Below are positions 8,306 through 16,674 of a DNA stretch of 49,532 nucleotides, piece by piece (the stretch's first letter is position 1; every line of letters begins with the position of its first letter). Origin of the DNA: CADEEV01 sp032127875. Its GTDB lineage: Bacteria; Acidobacteriota; Vicinamibacteria; Fen-336. The notes below the pieces were generated by a model. It saw only the letters and a list, made by a program, of their open reading frames with translations, had not been told where the DNA came from and made no database searches. Position numbers and translations under genes: made by a program. The stretch covers positions 1 through 49,532 of the forward strand of contig JAQBHI010000101.1 of NCBI GenBank assembly GCA_032127875.1. The letters run 5' to 3'.

Positions 8306-9775
8306 CTACGCAAGGTTGCGGGCGTCTGGAGGATGGCCGTGGATCAACTCGCGCAAGGCGGCGCGTTCCTTGGCGTCGAAGGTGCCAAGCGCGAGAACCA
8401 CGACAATGTACGCAGCCGAAGCCAGCGCCGCGGAGACAAGCAGTGGGACTCCGACTGCGGCGTGAAGCACGCCGCCGAAGACGCCCGCAGCTAGCAGCGG
8501 GCGAAGGGCTATGACGTGCCAGCGGACCGAATGGCCGGCGCGCCAGATCACGGCCGTTGTCATCAGAAAGTAGGCGACCTCGGTCACGAGCGTTGCGCGA
8601 GCGGAGCCCATCGCTCCGAGCCGTGGGATCCACAGCAGGTTGAGAACGATGTTCAACACCAGCGCGAGCGTCGAGGCGACGACGATCGCCCGCCAACGGT
8701 TGACGCAGGCGAGCGTCGTCTCGGCGAAGTTGGATAGGAACATGAAGGCTGCCGCCGGCAGCAGAACCTGTGCGAGCGCTATGCTGGGCCCAAACGAGGC
8801 CCCGAACAGCAACGGGATGAAGCGGTCGGAGGCGAGCAACCCGAAGGCGGCGATCGGCAGGCCGACGAGGAGCAGGTACTTGCAGCCGCGCCGGTAGAGG
8901 CCTGCCACGGCCGAGGGGGCGCTGCGGTGAAGCGCTGCCATCGTCGGGATGAGCGCGAAGCTGAGGATGCGGGGCACGAGTGTCAGGCCCTCGAGGATCT
9001 GCGTCGGAGCGCGGTAGTAGCCGACCTCCCGAGGCCCCCGCATCGCCTCCAGGAGCACCGCGTCCACCTGGAAGATGAGCGTGATGACCAGCCCGGCATA
9101 GGCGAACGGCAGGCCTGTGCGGAACAGTTCGCCCCATAGCGCCCGGTCGACCGATGGCCGCAGCGGCAGCACGCGCGCGTTGACGAACGCCGCGAGCCCC
9201 GCCACGTCGAGGATGCGCACCACTGCGAACACCGCCACGAAGCCGATCACGCCGTAACCAGCCCGCAGGCTCCAGATCCCCAACGCCAGGATCAGGGCGC
9301 GCTCCGCCAGCAGCGAGACGGCCTCGACCCCGAAGCGTTCGAGGCTCTTGAGCAGCCATCGCAGCGTGCCCTTGACCGCCTTCAGGACGAGATCGAGCGA
9401 GAGCACCACGACGGCGCTCCAGGTGACGCCGTGGTAAAGGCGGGAGCCGATGGCGAGGCACAGGCCCAGCGTCAGGATCGAAAGCCAGAACTGGAAGCCG
9501 AGCAGGCCGCCGGTCAGCTGGAGCGCGCGGGAGCGGTCGCGGCTGATCGCGAGCGTCGAGGCGTAGGCCATCCCGAAGTCCGGTAGGATGCGGAACAGCC
9601 CCACGAAGGCGAAGGCGGTGCCGTACTCTCCGAACGAAACGGGGCCGAGCCAGCGCGTCGCCAGAAAGCCAAGGACGAAGAGCAGAAGGTTCGAGCCTTC
9701 GCCGAGCGCCGAGTGGAAGGTGTTGCGCGCGAGGCGCCCGCCGGAGGATGTTTCCGGAGTCGGGCCCTGGCTCAG
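8306..9775 (-). CDS. Wzx/MATE-like polysaccharide flippase, CTG start
   Basis: Oligosaccharide exporter of the polysaccharide-biosynthesis (MOP) superfamily, 489 residues with about 12-14 membrane helices. It would flip lipid-linked glycans across the inner membrane. The first usable GTG is at 9604, but family sequence continues in frame well upstream (NTFHSALGEGSNLLLFVLGF, RWLGPVSFGEYG), forming the first membrane helix. The only NUG codon in that extension is CTG at 9775, overlapping the TGA of the preceding gene (CTGA), with AAGGAG 8 nt before it. The start is therefore taken as CTG. Confidence 0.85.
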   Translation of the reverse strand: MSQGPTPETSSGGRLARNTFHSALGEGSNLLLFVLGFLATRWLGPVSFGEYGTAFAFVGLFRILPDFGMAYASTLAISRDRSRALQLTGGLLGFQFWLSILTLGLCLAIGSRLYHGVTWSAVVVLSLDLVLKAVKGTLRWLLKSLERFGVEAVSLLAERALILALGIWSLRAGYGVIGFVAVFAVVRILDVAGLAAFVNARVLPLRPSVDRALWGELFRTGLPFAYAGLVITLIFQVDAVLLEAMRGPREVGYYRAPTQILEGLTLVPRILSFALIPTMAALHRSAPSAVAGLYRRGCKYLLLVGLPIAAFGLLASDRFIPLLFGASFGPSIALAQVLLPAAAFMFLSNFAETTLACVNRWRAIVVASTLALVLNIVLNLLWIPRLGAMGSARATLVTEVAYFLMTTAVIWRAGHSVRWHVIALRPLLAAGVFGGVLHAAVGVPLLVSAALASAAYIVVVLALGTFDAKERAALRELIHGHPPDARNLA

Positions 9776-10380
9776 CTGCCCTGCTCCTTACGGAGCAGCG
9801 CATCCAGGCCGCGGCTGATGCGCAGGCAGCGCGCCGGGGCATCGGATTCAAGCAGGCGCTGGCGCGCCGTTGCGGTGATCGGTAGGTGCTGGCAAGCCAG
9901 GTTGACCCAGGCCATGGGCTCCTTCGAGCGGCGCTGTTCCTCGAGGAAGCTGCGCAGGTCCGAATGCGCGTGCAGGTAGCGGGCGAGCGCTTCGACGGCC
10001 CCCCCCCACTCCTCCTCGGAATCGCCTTCGGTGAGGGGTTCCACCTCGCTGACCAGCGGCTCGCCGCCGACGAGGTCGAGCGCCTGCCCGCGCTGCAGGC
10101 CGTCGAGCACGACGCGGTGCGTGCCGTCCGAAAGAGGCATGTCTTCGGTGATGCTGGCCAGTGTACCGATGAGGTGCAGGTCCCTGGGGCTGGGCGCCAG
10201 GTTGGTCGGATCCTTTTGCGCGAGTGCGATCACCTTGCGTCCGGTGCGCGCCGCCACTTCGAGGGCCTTGAGCCCGCCGCTACGCGCGACGACGATCGAG
10301 AGCGACGCCTCGGGGAAAAGGCAGATGTCACGCAGCGGCAGAACCGCCAGCAGGAGGTTGCCAGGATCGAGGCTTTCCAC
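9772..10380 (-). CDS. Stand-alone Lon substrate-binding (LON N-terminal) domain protein
   Basis: Product of 202 residues that resembles only the N-terminal domain of Lon protease: a PLRDICLFPEASL opening (PLR..vLFP in Lon), a GTLASI segment and GLQRGQALDL (the G.xRa.i region). There is no AAA+ or protease domain. Such proteins are thought to bind unfolded or damaged proteins; the function is not established. It is embedded in the minus-strand glycan cluster, co-oriented with the deacetylase upstream and overlapping the flippase downstream by 4 bp. Confidence 0.8.
   Translation of the reverse strand: MESLDPGNLLLAVLPLRDICLFPEASLSIVVARSGGLKALEVAARTGRKVIALAQKDPTNLAPSPRDLHLIGTLASITEDMPLSDGTHRVVLDGLQRGQALDLVGGEPLVSEVEPLTEGDSEEEWGGAVEALARYLHAHSDLRSFLEEQRRSKEPMAWVNLACQHLPITATARQRLLESDAPARCLRISRGLDALLRKEQGS
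9784..9789 (-). promoter_or_regulatory. Shine-Dalgarno deciding the CTG start of the flippase
   Basis: AAGGAG on the minus strand, 8 nt upstream of CTG at 9775 and inside the last codons of the Lon-domain gene. An in-frame TAA at 9790-9788 leaves no earlier start. Confidence 0.75.
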
Positions 10381-10386
10381 GGCCGC

Positions 10387-11607
10387 CTATCCTACTACTT
10401 CCGCCCGCGCGCTACCGAGGCGGCGCGCGAGCTTGAGGCGCAGGATCGAGGTGAGGCTGCCCCGGTTTTTTCCCGGAAGCAGCTCCACGTAGTCCTCGCC
10501 CACGCGGGCGATCTGCTGTGGATCGCCACCCGCGAGCGTGATCGGCACGCCGTTCAACTTGCCGCAAAAGGCGGTGCGATAGCCCACCTCGCGCGCGATG
10601 CGACGGGAGGTGGGGCCCGAGACGTGCCACGGATAGCAGAGGTGAATCGCCCGCTTGCCGGTGCGTGCCTCGATCTCCCGGCGCGCCTGCGCCAGTTCGC
10701 GGCGAATCGCTGCTTCGCGAGCCTCGGCCGCCTCGACGTGGCCCGTGACGTGCTTTTTCCGGACTAGCCGACGCAGCTCGCGCTGCCAACCCCGGCGATT
10801 GAAGAAGCCCGCGCCCTGCTCGGCGACGCGCGCGACGCAGGCTTCGCGCACCGTGGGGTCCTCGTAGAAGCGCGTGGCCTCGGAAAGGCGGGACTCCGAG
10901 CGAAACAGCGGCGTACCCAGCGGGATCGCGGCGGAGGGGAGATCGCGTCTGCCGTCGTGGATCAGCGGCACGTCGAGAGGGCCATAGCCCCGGCTGAGCT
11001 CGGGTGTCATGAAGCCCGCCAGCTGCGGAGTCGTGTGGACCCGCGCATGAGAAAGGCTATGGCTGTGAAACTCGAACAGCCCCGAGCCTGTCAGATCGGC
11101 GATCTCCTCCCAGGACAAGAACGCGTCGTCCGCGTTCTCGCGTTCCAGCACGCTCTCGGCCGTGGCTTCTCCCTGGCGCACTGCATCCCAGGTCGGCGGC
11201 AGCGGCCCGGCCCGCGAGACAGTGTGCCCCGGGACGATGAACACGATGCCCTTCATGCCATAGCGGCGCATCAACGGAAGGCCCACGGTGCGCACGCTCG
11301 CGCGGCCGTCGTCGAAGGTCAACACCACGGCTTTTTCGGGCGCGCGCTTGACGCCCATCAGGTGCAGGAAGTACTCGTCCGCCGAAAGCGTGACGTAGCC
11401 GTTCTCGGCCAGGTGGGCGATCTTGCGGCCGAAACCCTCGGGCTCCAGGCTGTGGAAGCAGAACACCGGTACGTGGCCCTTGTGCAGCGGCCCGCCGGTC
11501 ACGAACTCCGGGTAGCGGCCGAGCAGCAGGTCGCGCGGGACCTCCCACGTGGCCGCGGCGTGCCTTCTGAGCCGGGTGATCACCGATGCGCCCGGCAGGC
11601 GCTCCAA
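10387..11607 (-). CDS. Polysaccharide deacetylase (CE4/NodB-like)
   Basis: Probable metal-dependent de-N-acetylase acting on a glycan. Motif 1 TFDDGRASV supplies the catalytic Asp and a metal Asp; the metal histidines are in FHSHSLSHARVH; a C-terminal HLCYPW segment fits the later motifs. The domain starts with VPVFCFHSLEP. Start uncertain: TTG at 11607 gives about 406 residues and lies 8 nt past the GT4 stop; GTG at 11670 would overlap GT4 coding by 56 bp, and GTG at 11583 is also possible. No signal peptide is evident, so it may act on a cytoplasmic lipid-linked intermediate. Confidence 0.8.
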   Translation of the reverse strand: MERLPGASVITRLRRHAAATWEVPRDLLLGRYPEFVTGGPLHKGHVPVFCFHSLEPEGFGRKIAHLAENGYVTLSADEYFLHLMGVKRAPEKAVVLTFDDGRASVRTVGLPLMRRYGMKGIVFIVPGHTVSRAGPLPPTWDAVRQGEATAESVLERENADDAFLSWEEIADLTGSGLFEFHSHSLSHARVHTTPQLAGFMTPELSRGYGPLDVPLIHDGRRDLPSAAIPLGTPLFRSESRLSEATRFYEDPTVREACVARVAEQGAGFFNRRGWQRELRRLVRKKHVTGHVEAAEAREAAIRRELAQARREIEARTGKRAIHLCYPWHVSGPTSRRIAREVGYRTAFCGKLNGVPITLAGGDPQQIARVGEDYVELLPGKNRGSLTSILRLKLARRLGSARAEVVG

Positions 11608-11614
11608 CGCCGTT

Positions 11615-12745
11615 TCATCGAGCCTCCAGCACTTCGTCGTAGAGGGCTTCCATCTGTCGCACGCACTCACGAATATCGTAGCGGACGGAGGCGGCTCGGG
11701 CGTTATCGGCGAGGCGGGCGCGCAAGCCTGCGTCCTGGGTCGCGCGGAGCAACGCGCCGGCCAGGCGATCGGGGTCCGCCGCTGGCGTGAGCAAGGCCGT
11801 CACACCGTCCTCGAGCACTTCCCGGCAGCCGTCCACGGCCGTGGACACGATGCACTTGCCGGCCGCCATGGCCTCGAACAGCGCGAGCGGCGTACCCTCG
11901 TAGGTCGACGAGATGCAAAACACGTCGAGCGCGGCCAGCACCGTGGGCACGTCGCTTCGGTGGCCTGCAAACACCACCCGCTCTGCGATTCCCAGGTCGG
12001 TCGCCTGGGACCGGAGCGAGTCCATGCGGTCGCCGTCGCCCACTACTAGCAGCCACGCGCTGGAAGCCTTCGGGAAAACCCGCGCCATCGCTTCGAGGAG
12101 ATAGCGATGGCCCTTTTGCTCGCTCAGGCGGCCCACGATCCCGAAGAGCAGCGCGCCCTCGGCAACGCCCAGACTGCGGCGCAGCGCTAGCGCTTGCTCG
12201 CGCGAGGCCGACGCGAACTCGTCGAGGGGCGCGCCGTTCCAGATCAGCCGAACGCGCTCGGCGGGCACGCTGCGCTCGTGCACCAGGAAGTCTCGCGTCG
12301 AAGCGCTGACTGCGATCGCCCGATCCGTCAGGCGCGCCAGCAGGCGGTCGGCGAGTGCCTGGTAGCCGGGCATGCTCGGGTCGGCGAAATGCTCGTGAAG
12401 AACCAGCTTGGCGCCGACACCCCAAGCGGCGAGCCGGCCGAAATCAGCGGCGGAGTAACCGTGAACGTGGAGGATGCGCGCCTGGCGTGCACGGGCCAGG
12501 GCGACCAGGTCGCTCACGATTCGCGGGTCGAACTTGGCGCGGTTCAGATGCTGCACCGGGATGCCCTGTTGCCTGAGCAGCTCGGACGCCGGTTCGGACT
12601 TCTTCAGGCCCACGAGCGACACGTCGAAGCGCCCCGCGTCGTATCGTGGAAACCACCAGGAAAACAGCCGCGAGACGCCGTGGATGCTGGAGCCGGCCAC
12701 GCCGAACTTGTCGCAGACGTGAAGCACGGGAACGGGCATCCTCAT
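11615..12745 (-). CDS. GT4 glycosyltransferase
   Basis: GT-B fold transferase of 376 residues. N-domain: VLHVCDKFGVAGSSIHGVSRL and VHGYSAADFGRLAAWG. C-domain: WNGAPLDEF, GRLSEQKGHRYLLEA and the E-x7-E motif in YEGTPLALFEAMAAG. It starts at ATG 12745, overlapping the stop of the upstream membrane-protein gene (ATGA); a second ATG two codons later is an alternative. It belongs to a minus-strand set (UPF0104, GT4, deacetylase, Lon domain, flippase) that faces the plus-strand glycosyltransferase set. Donor and acceptor unknown. Confidence 0.88.
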   Translation of the reverse strand: MRMPVPVLHVCDKFGVAGSSIHGVSRLFSWWFPRYDAGRFDVSLVGLKKSEPASELLRQQGIPVQHLNRAKFDPRIVSDLVALARARQARILHVHGYSAADFGRLAAWGVGAKLVLHEHFADPSMPGYQALADRLLARLTDRAIAVSASTRDFLVHERSVPAERVRLIWNGAPLDEFASASREQALALRRSLGVAEGALLFGIVGRLSEQKGHRYLLEAMARVFPKASSAWLLVVGDGDRMDSLRSQATDLGIAERVVFAGHRSDVPTVLAALDVFCISSTYEGTPLALFEAMAAGKCIVSTAVDGCREVLEDGVTALLTPAADPDRLAGALLRATQDAGLRARLADNARAASVRYDIRECVRQMEALYDEVLEAR

Positions 12746-13695
12746 GCGGGGGTCTCGACGGGGCCGCGGGCGGTCCAGACCACCGCGCCCGAGAGGGAGA
12801 GCAGCACCATGAGGCCCGCGCCGACGAGGCTGAAGGCCAGCGCGTTGTCGCGAGGCAGCCCCACCTGGCTGAAGTAGAAGATGAACACGCTCTCGCGGAT
12901 ACCCCAGCCGTTGAACGAGATCGGCACCGTCTGGACGAGCGTGCACAGAGGGACCATCAGGAAGCAGGCTGGAAGCGACAGCGGGATGCGCAGGGCCTGG
13001 GCGATGGAGTAGTAGTAGTAGATGAACAGCGTCTGCAGCGCGAGGCTCGCGCCGAAGGCGCCCAGTACCGAGCGCAGGTCCTGGCGATAGACGTGGACGG
13101 CGCCCTGCATCACCTCGAAGCGCTCGCGTGCCCAGGGCAGGCCGTCGAGGCCGCTGCGGGCCATCAGCGCGCGCGCCGTGCCCGGCCGGAAATATACGTA
13201 GCTCAGGAGGGCGAACAGTCCGCCGAGGCCCAGGAGCACGACCCGAGCGCCGGCCAGGTGCCGCACGGCCGGCCCCCCGGCGAGAAAGGCGAGCGCCGCC
13301 AGTGCGTACAGGGCCCCGAAACCCAGGATGCGGTCGACCGCGATGATCACGAGCGATGCCGTCTTGGAGCCGGTCAGCTTGGAAGAGTCCTTGACGCGGA
13401 TCAGATCGCCACCGATGTTGCTCGGCAGGAAGTTGTTGAAGAAAGTAGCCACCAGGTAAGAAGCCGACAAATGGCGGAGCGGGGCAGGGTAGCCCTGGGC
13501 GCTGATCAGCACCCGCCAACGCCACATCGAGAGCACGATCATCCCGGTGTAGAGGAAGAGCGCCAGCACGAGGAGCAACATGTCGCCGGCTCGGATCCTG
13601 GCGAGCAGGGCCTCAAGGTCGGTCGTGACCAGCAAGTAGCCCAGCAGCGCGAGGCTCACGCCGATCTTCGCAGCGAGCAGTGCGATCTCTTTCAA
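12742..13695 (-). CDS. Lysylphosphatidylglycerol synthase TM-region/UPF0104 membrane protein
   Basis: Product of 317 residues with about eight membrane helices and the family hallmark FFNNFLPSNIGGDLIRV, plus DRILGFGALY. These proteins (flippase domain of MprF and AglD-like) are linked to lipid or glycolipid transfer across the inner membrane. No aminoacyltransferase domain is attached. TTG start at 13695. First gene of the minus-strand glycan set, divergent from the acyltransferase gene. Confidence 0.88.
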   Translation of the reverse strand: MKEIALLAAKIGVSLALLGYLLVTTDLEALLARIRAGDMLLLVLALFLYTGMIVLSMWRWRVLISAQGYPAPLRHLSASYLVATFFNNFLPSNIGGDLIRVKDSSKLTGSKTASLVIIAVDRILGFGALYALAALAFLAGGPAVRHLAGARVVLLGLGGLFALLSYVYFRPGTARALMARSGLDGLPWARERFEVMQGAVHVYRQDLRSVLGAFGASLALQTLFIYYYYSIAQALRIPLSLPACFLMVPLCTLVQTVPISFNGWGIRESVFIFYFSQVGLPRDNALAFSLVGAGLMVLLSLSGAVVWTARGPVETPA

Positions 13696-13726
13696 GCTTC
13701 GGGCAGGCCTCGCAAAACCCCTATGC

Positions 13727-13732
13727 TACAAT
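13727..13732 (+). promoter_or_regulatory. -10 box before the hexapeptide acyltransferase
   Basis: TACAAT ending 12 nt before the ATG at 13745, with no Shine-Dalgarno sequence in between (CTTCCAGCC precedes the ATG). The -35 region is weak. Predicts a leader of about 5 nt. Confidence 0.5.
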
Positions 13733-13744
13733 AGCTTCCAGCCA

Positions 13745-14473
13745 ATGGCCAACACCGTGGGGATCCAAGACGCGGTTTCGCAACCGGGCCGATCAGCCCT
13801 CCGGAAGTACCAGGACCTCGTGGTAGGCAGCCGCTCCCTTGGGCGCTTGATCGTCTACGAACTGGTGATGAGCCTCAGCTCCTGGGTGCCCGGGGCGCTC
13901 GGCCTCGCGCTTCGGAAGTTGTGCTATCCGCGGATCCTGGGCGCCGTCGGTCGCAACGTGGTATTTGGGCAGGGGGTGACGCTGCGTCACCCGGCGAAGA
14001 TCCGCCTTGGTGACGACGTGGTCGTCGACGATCTGGTGCTGCTCGACGCGAAGGGTGACTCGAACCGTGGCATCGAGATCGGGAGCGGGGTGTTCCTCGG
14101 CCGGGGCACGATACTCTCGTGCAAGAACGGCGACATCGCTCTTGGCGATCACTCGAACCTGGGCTTTTACTGCGAGATCTTCAGCGGGTCTTCAGTCACG
14201 GTGGGGCGTCATGGCCTCTTCGCCGCGCACGCATACCTCGTCGGGGGCGGTCATGAGTGGGATCGCGCGGAGGTGCCCGTGATCGAGCAGGGACGATCGT
14301 CGAAGGGCATCACGCTCGGCGACAACGTCTGGCTCGGCACGGGGGCCAAGGTCCTCGACGGCGTGAGGATTGGCTCTCGCGTCGTGGTCGGGGCGAACGC
14401 AGTGGTGAACGACAATCTGCCGGACGGCGTGGTGGCGGGCGGGATCCCGGCAAAGGTGCTGCGCTCGCGCTAG
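13745..14473 (+). CDS. Hexapeptide-repeat (left-handed beta-helix) acyltransferase
   Basis: Product of 242 residues. An amphipathic N-terminal half (to about residue 65) precedes imperfect hexapeptide repeats (for example AKIRLGDDVVVDD, IEIGSGVFLGRGT, ITLGDNVWLGTGAKVLDGV) and the usual ending GGIPAKVL. It is related to WbbJ/maltose-O-acetyltransferase-type enzymes, which acetylate sugars from acetyl-CoA as trimers. The conserved His is in YLVGGGHEWDR. It probably decorates the surface glycan made by this region. Confidence 0.85.
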   Translation: MANTVGIQDAVSQPGRSALRKYQDLVVGSRSLGRLIVYELVMSLSSWVPGALGLALRKLCYPRILGAVGRNVVFGQGVTLRHPAKIRLGDDVVVDDLVLLDAKGDSNRGIEIGSGVFLGRGTILSCKNGDIALGDHSNLGFYCEIFSGSSVTVGRHGLFAAHAYLVGGGHEWDRAEVPVIEQGRSSKGITLGDNVWLGTGAKVLDGVRIGSRVVVGANAVVNDNLPDGVVAGGIPAKVLRSR

Positions 14474-14497
14474 AATCTGGCGCTTCAGGAAGGCTGC

Positions 14498-16105
14498 ATG
14501 GGCAAGCTACTCGAAGAAAAGGCCGCTCCGGCGTTCACCACCATCTCGGGCCGCGCCATCGAGGCGCTCTACACGCCGGCCTCCAGCGCAGGCGTCGACT
14601 ACGCGCGCGATCTGGGCAACCCGGGCCAGTACCCGTACACGCGCGGCGTGCACGAGACGATGTATCGCGGCAAAGTCTGGACGATGCGGCAGTTCGCCGG
14701 CTTCGGCAGTGCCGCGCAGACCAACGCCCGCTTCAAGTACCTGCTCGAGCACGGCAGCCACGGGCTTTCGGTCGCCTTCGACCTGCCGACGCTGATGGGA
14801 CGGGACCCCGACCACCCGCTGGCGCTGGGCGAGGTCGGCAAGTGCGGCGTCGCGATCACTTCGCTCGCCGACATGGAGACGCTGTTCGAGGGCATCCCGC
14901 TGGATGACGTCACCACCTCGATGACGATCAATTCGCCGGCGGCGATGCTGCTCGCCTTCTACATCCTGGTGGGCGAGAAGCAGGGCGTCGCGCAGGCGAG
15001 GCTGGCGGGCACTCTCCAGGCCGACATCCTGAAGGAGTTCATCGCCCAGAAGGAGTTCATCTTTCCGCCGCGACCCAGCATGCGGATCATCGTGGACATG
15101 ATCCGCTACTGCACCGAGCACATGCCGAAATGGAACAGCATCTCCATCTCCGGCTATCACATCCGCGAGGCGGGTTCGACGGCGGCGCAGGAGCTGGCCT
15201 TCACGCTGCGCGACGGCGTCGAGTACGTGCAGTGGTGCGTGGACGCCGGGATGGACGTGGACGACTTCGCGCCGCGCCTCAGCTTCTTCTTCAACTCGCA
15301 CTCCGACTTCTTCGAGGAGATCGCGAAGTTCCGCGCGGCCCGTCGACTCTGGGCCCGGACCATGAAGGAGCGCTTCAAGGCGAAGAACCCGCGCTCCTGG
15401 ATGTGTCGCTTCCACACCCAGACCGCGGGCGTCTCGCTGACGGCGCAGCAGCCCTACAACAACGTCGTGCGCACCACCTTGCAGGCGCTGGCCGGCGTGC
15501 TCGGCGGGACGCAGTCGCTGCACACCAATTCGCTCGACGAGGCGCTCGCGCTGCCCACCGAAGCGGCGGTCACGATCGCGCTGCGTACCCAGCAGGTGAT
15601 CGCCCACGAGTCGGGCGTCGTGAACACGGCCGACCCGCTGGCCGGCTCGTACTTCGTGGAGCAGCTGACGAACGACATCGAGGCCGAGGCGCTCGAGTAT
15701 TTCCGAAAGATCGACGCGATGGGCGGGATGGTTCCGGCCATCGAGCGGGGCTTCCCGCAGCGCGAGATCCAGGAGGCGGCCTTCCAGTTCCAGAAGGCGG
15801 TCGAGCGCAAGGAGAAGGTGATCGTCGGCGTGAACGAATACGTCATGGACGAGAAGCCGATGCCGATCCTGTACATCGACGAGAGCGTCGCCGTCGAGCA
15901 GATGCGGCGCGTCAGCGCGCTCAAGGCCAGCCGGGACAACGGCCGCGTGCTGCAGGCGCTGGCGGAGTTGCGCCGCGTCGCCGGCACCAGCGGCAACCTG
16001 ATGTACCCGATCCTGGACGCGGCCCGCGCGTATGCGACGCTGGGTGAGATGTGCGACGCACTGCGCGAAGTCTTCGGCGAGTACGACGAACCCCCAATTT
16101 TCTAG
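14498..16105 (+). CDS. B12-dependent acyl-CoA mutase, large (substrate) subunit
   Basis: The TIM-barrel alpha subunit of the methylmalonyl-CoA mutase family, 535 residues, lacking the fused B12 domain, which is supplied by the gene 90 bp downstream. Family motifs include QYPYTRGVHETMY, GLSVAFDLPTLMG, SISISGYHIREAG and TQSLHTNSLDEALALP. The segment equivalent to RQYAGF of classical methylmalonyl-CoA mutase reads RQFAGFG, so the substrate-contacting Tyr is Phe; the PSMRI arginine is kept. The substrate could be methylmalonyl-CoA or a related acyl-CoA. AGGAAGG lies 4 nt before the ATG, and TAGAAT (14471-14476), overlapping the previous stop, may be a -10 box. Confidence 0.88.
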   Translation: MGKLLEEKAAPAFTTISGRAIEALYTPASSAGVDYARDLGNPGQYPYTRGVHETMYRGKVWTMRQFAGFGSAAQTNARFKYLLEHGSHGLSVAFDLPTLMGRDPDHPLALGEVGKCGVAITSLADMETLFEGIPLDDVTTSMTINSPAAMLLAFYILVGEKQGVAQARLAGTLQADILKEFIAQKEFIFPPRPSMRIIVDMIRYCTEHMPKWNSISISGYHIREAGSTAAQELAFTLRDGVEYVQWCVDAGMDVDDFAPRLSFFFNSHSDFFEEIAKFRAARRLWARTMKERFKAKNPRSWMCRFHTQTAGVSLTAQQPYNNVVRTTLQALAGVLGGTQSLHTNSLDEALALPTEAAVTIALRTQQVIAHESGVVNTADPLAGSYFVEQLTNDIEAEALEYFRKIDAMGGMVPAIERGFPQREIQEAAFQFQKAVERKEKVIVGVNEYVMDEKPMPILYIDESVAVEQMRRVSALKASRDNGRVLQALAELRRVAGTSGNLMYPILDAARAYATLGEMCDALREVFGEYDEPPIF

Positions 16106-16157
16106 CTGCGAATGCGGGGCCCACTGCCGATTCGTTCGCCGCCGCAAAGAGCGTTTG

Positions 16158-16177
16158 CCTCCCCCTGCGCGGGGAGG
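16158..16177 (+). repeat. Intercistronic GC hairpin
   Basis: CCTCCCC (16158-16164)/GGGGAGG (16171-16177) with a 6-nt loop, between the two mutase subunit genes. It resembles REP-type palindromes and may protect or attenuate the transcript. The second half, GGGGAGGGACAGGGTGGGGAG, also provides the purine-rich sequence before the downstream ATG. Confidence 0.55.
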
Positions 16178-16194
16178 GACAGGGTGGGGAGTCG

Positions 16195-16593
16195 ATGAAT
16201 AGAAAGATCCGCGTAGTCATCGCCAAGCCGGGGCTCGACGGACACGACCGTGGCGCCAAGATCGTGGCGCGAGCGCTTCGTGACGCGGGCATGGAGGTGA
16301 TCTACACCGGTCTGCGCCAGAGCCCGGAACAGATCGTGGCCGCCGCCGAACAGGAAGACGCCGACGTGATCGGCCTCTCCATCCTCTCGGGCGCGCACTT
16401 GCCCATCTGCCGGAGGATCCTCGAGATCCTGAAGGAGAAGCACATCGAGGGCGTGCAGGTCTTCGTAGGTGGAATCATCCCTGCGCAGGACATCCCCGAG
16501 CTGAAAGGCCTGGGCGTTGCCGAGGTGTTCTTGCCGGGGGCCTCGACCGAGGACATCATTCGGATGGTCGAAGCCGCGGCCGCCGACCGCTAA
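16195..16593 (+). CDS. B12-binding subunit of acyl-CoA mutase
   Basis: Cobalamin-binding (Rossmann-like) subunit of 132 residues that carries adenosylcobalamin for the large subunit. The B12 signature DGHDRGAK provides the Asp-x-His-x-x-Gly base-off ligand motif, followed by GLSILSGAH and FVGGIIPAQD of the nucleotide-tail pocket. The separate-subunit layout is common in archaea and some bacteria, versus a fused MutB. The ATG at 16195 gives the family start KIRVVIAKPGLDGHD. No ArgK/MeaB chaperone gene is adjacent in the window. Confidence 0.93.
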   Translation: MNRKIRVVIAKPGLDGHDRGAKIVARALRDAGMEVIYTGLRQSPEQIVAAAEQEDADVIGLSILSGAHLPICRRILEILKEKHIEGVQVFVGGIIPAQDIPELKGLGVAEVFLPGASTEDIIRMVEAAAADR

Positions 16594-16597
16594 TTCG

Positions 16598-16626
16598 TTG
16601 ACATACCTGAAGCATCGGTCTATCTT
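16598..16626 (+). promoter_or_regulatory. Sigma70-type promoter of the response-regulator gene
   Basis: TTGACA (16598-16603), 17-bp spacer, TATCTT (16621-16626). A start near 16633 gives a 40-nt leader carrying GGAGGG before the ATG at 16675. This is the best-matching promoter in the window and probably drives the downstream valS-nadC-birA run as well. Confidence 0.75.
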
Positions 16627-16674
16627 CCTCCGAACGCGCTAGATCCGTTGACCGCCCCTGGAGGGCACGAGGCG

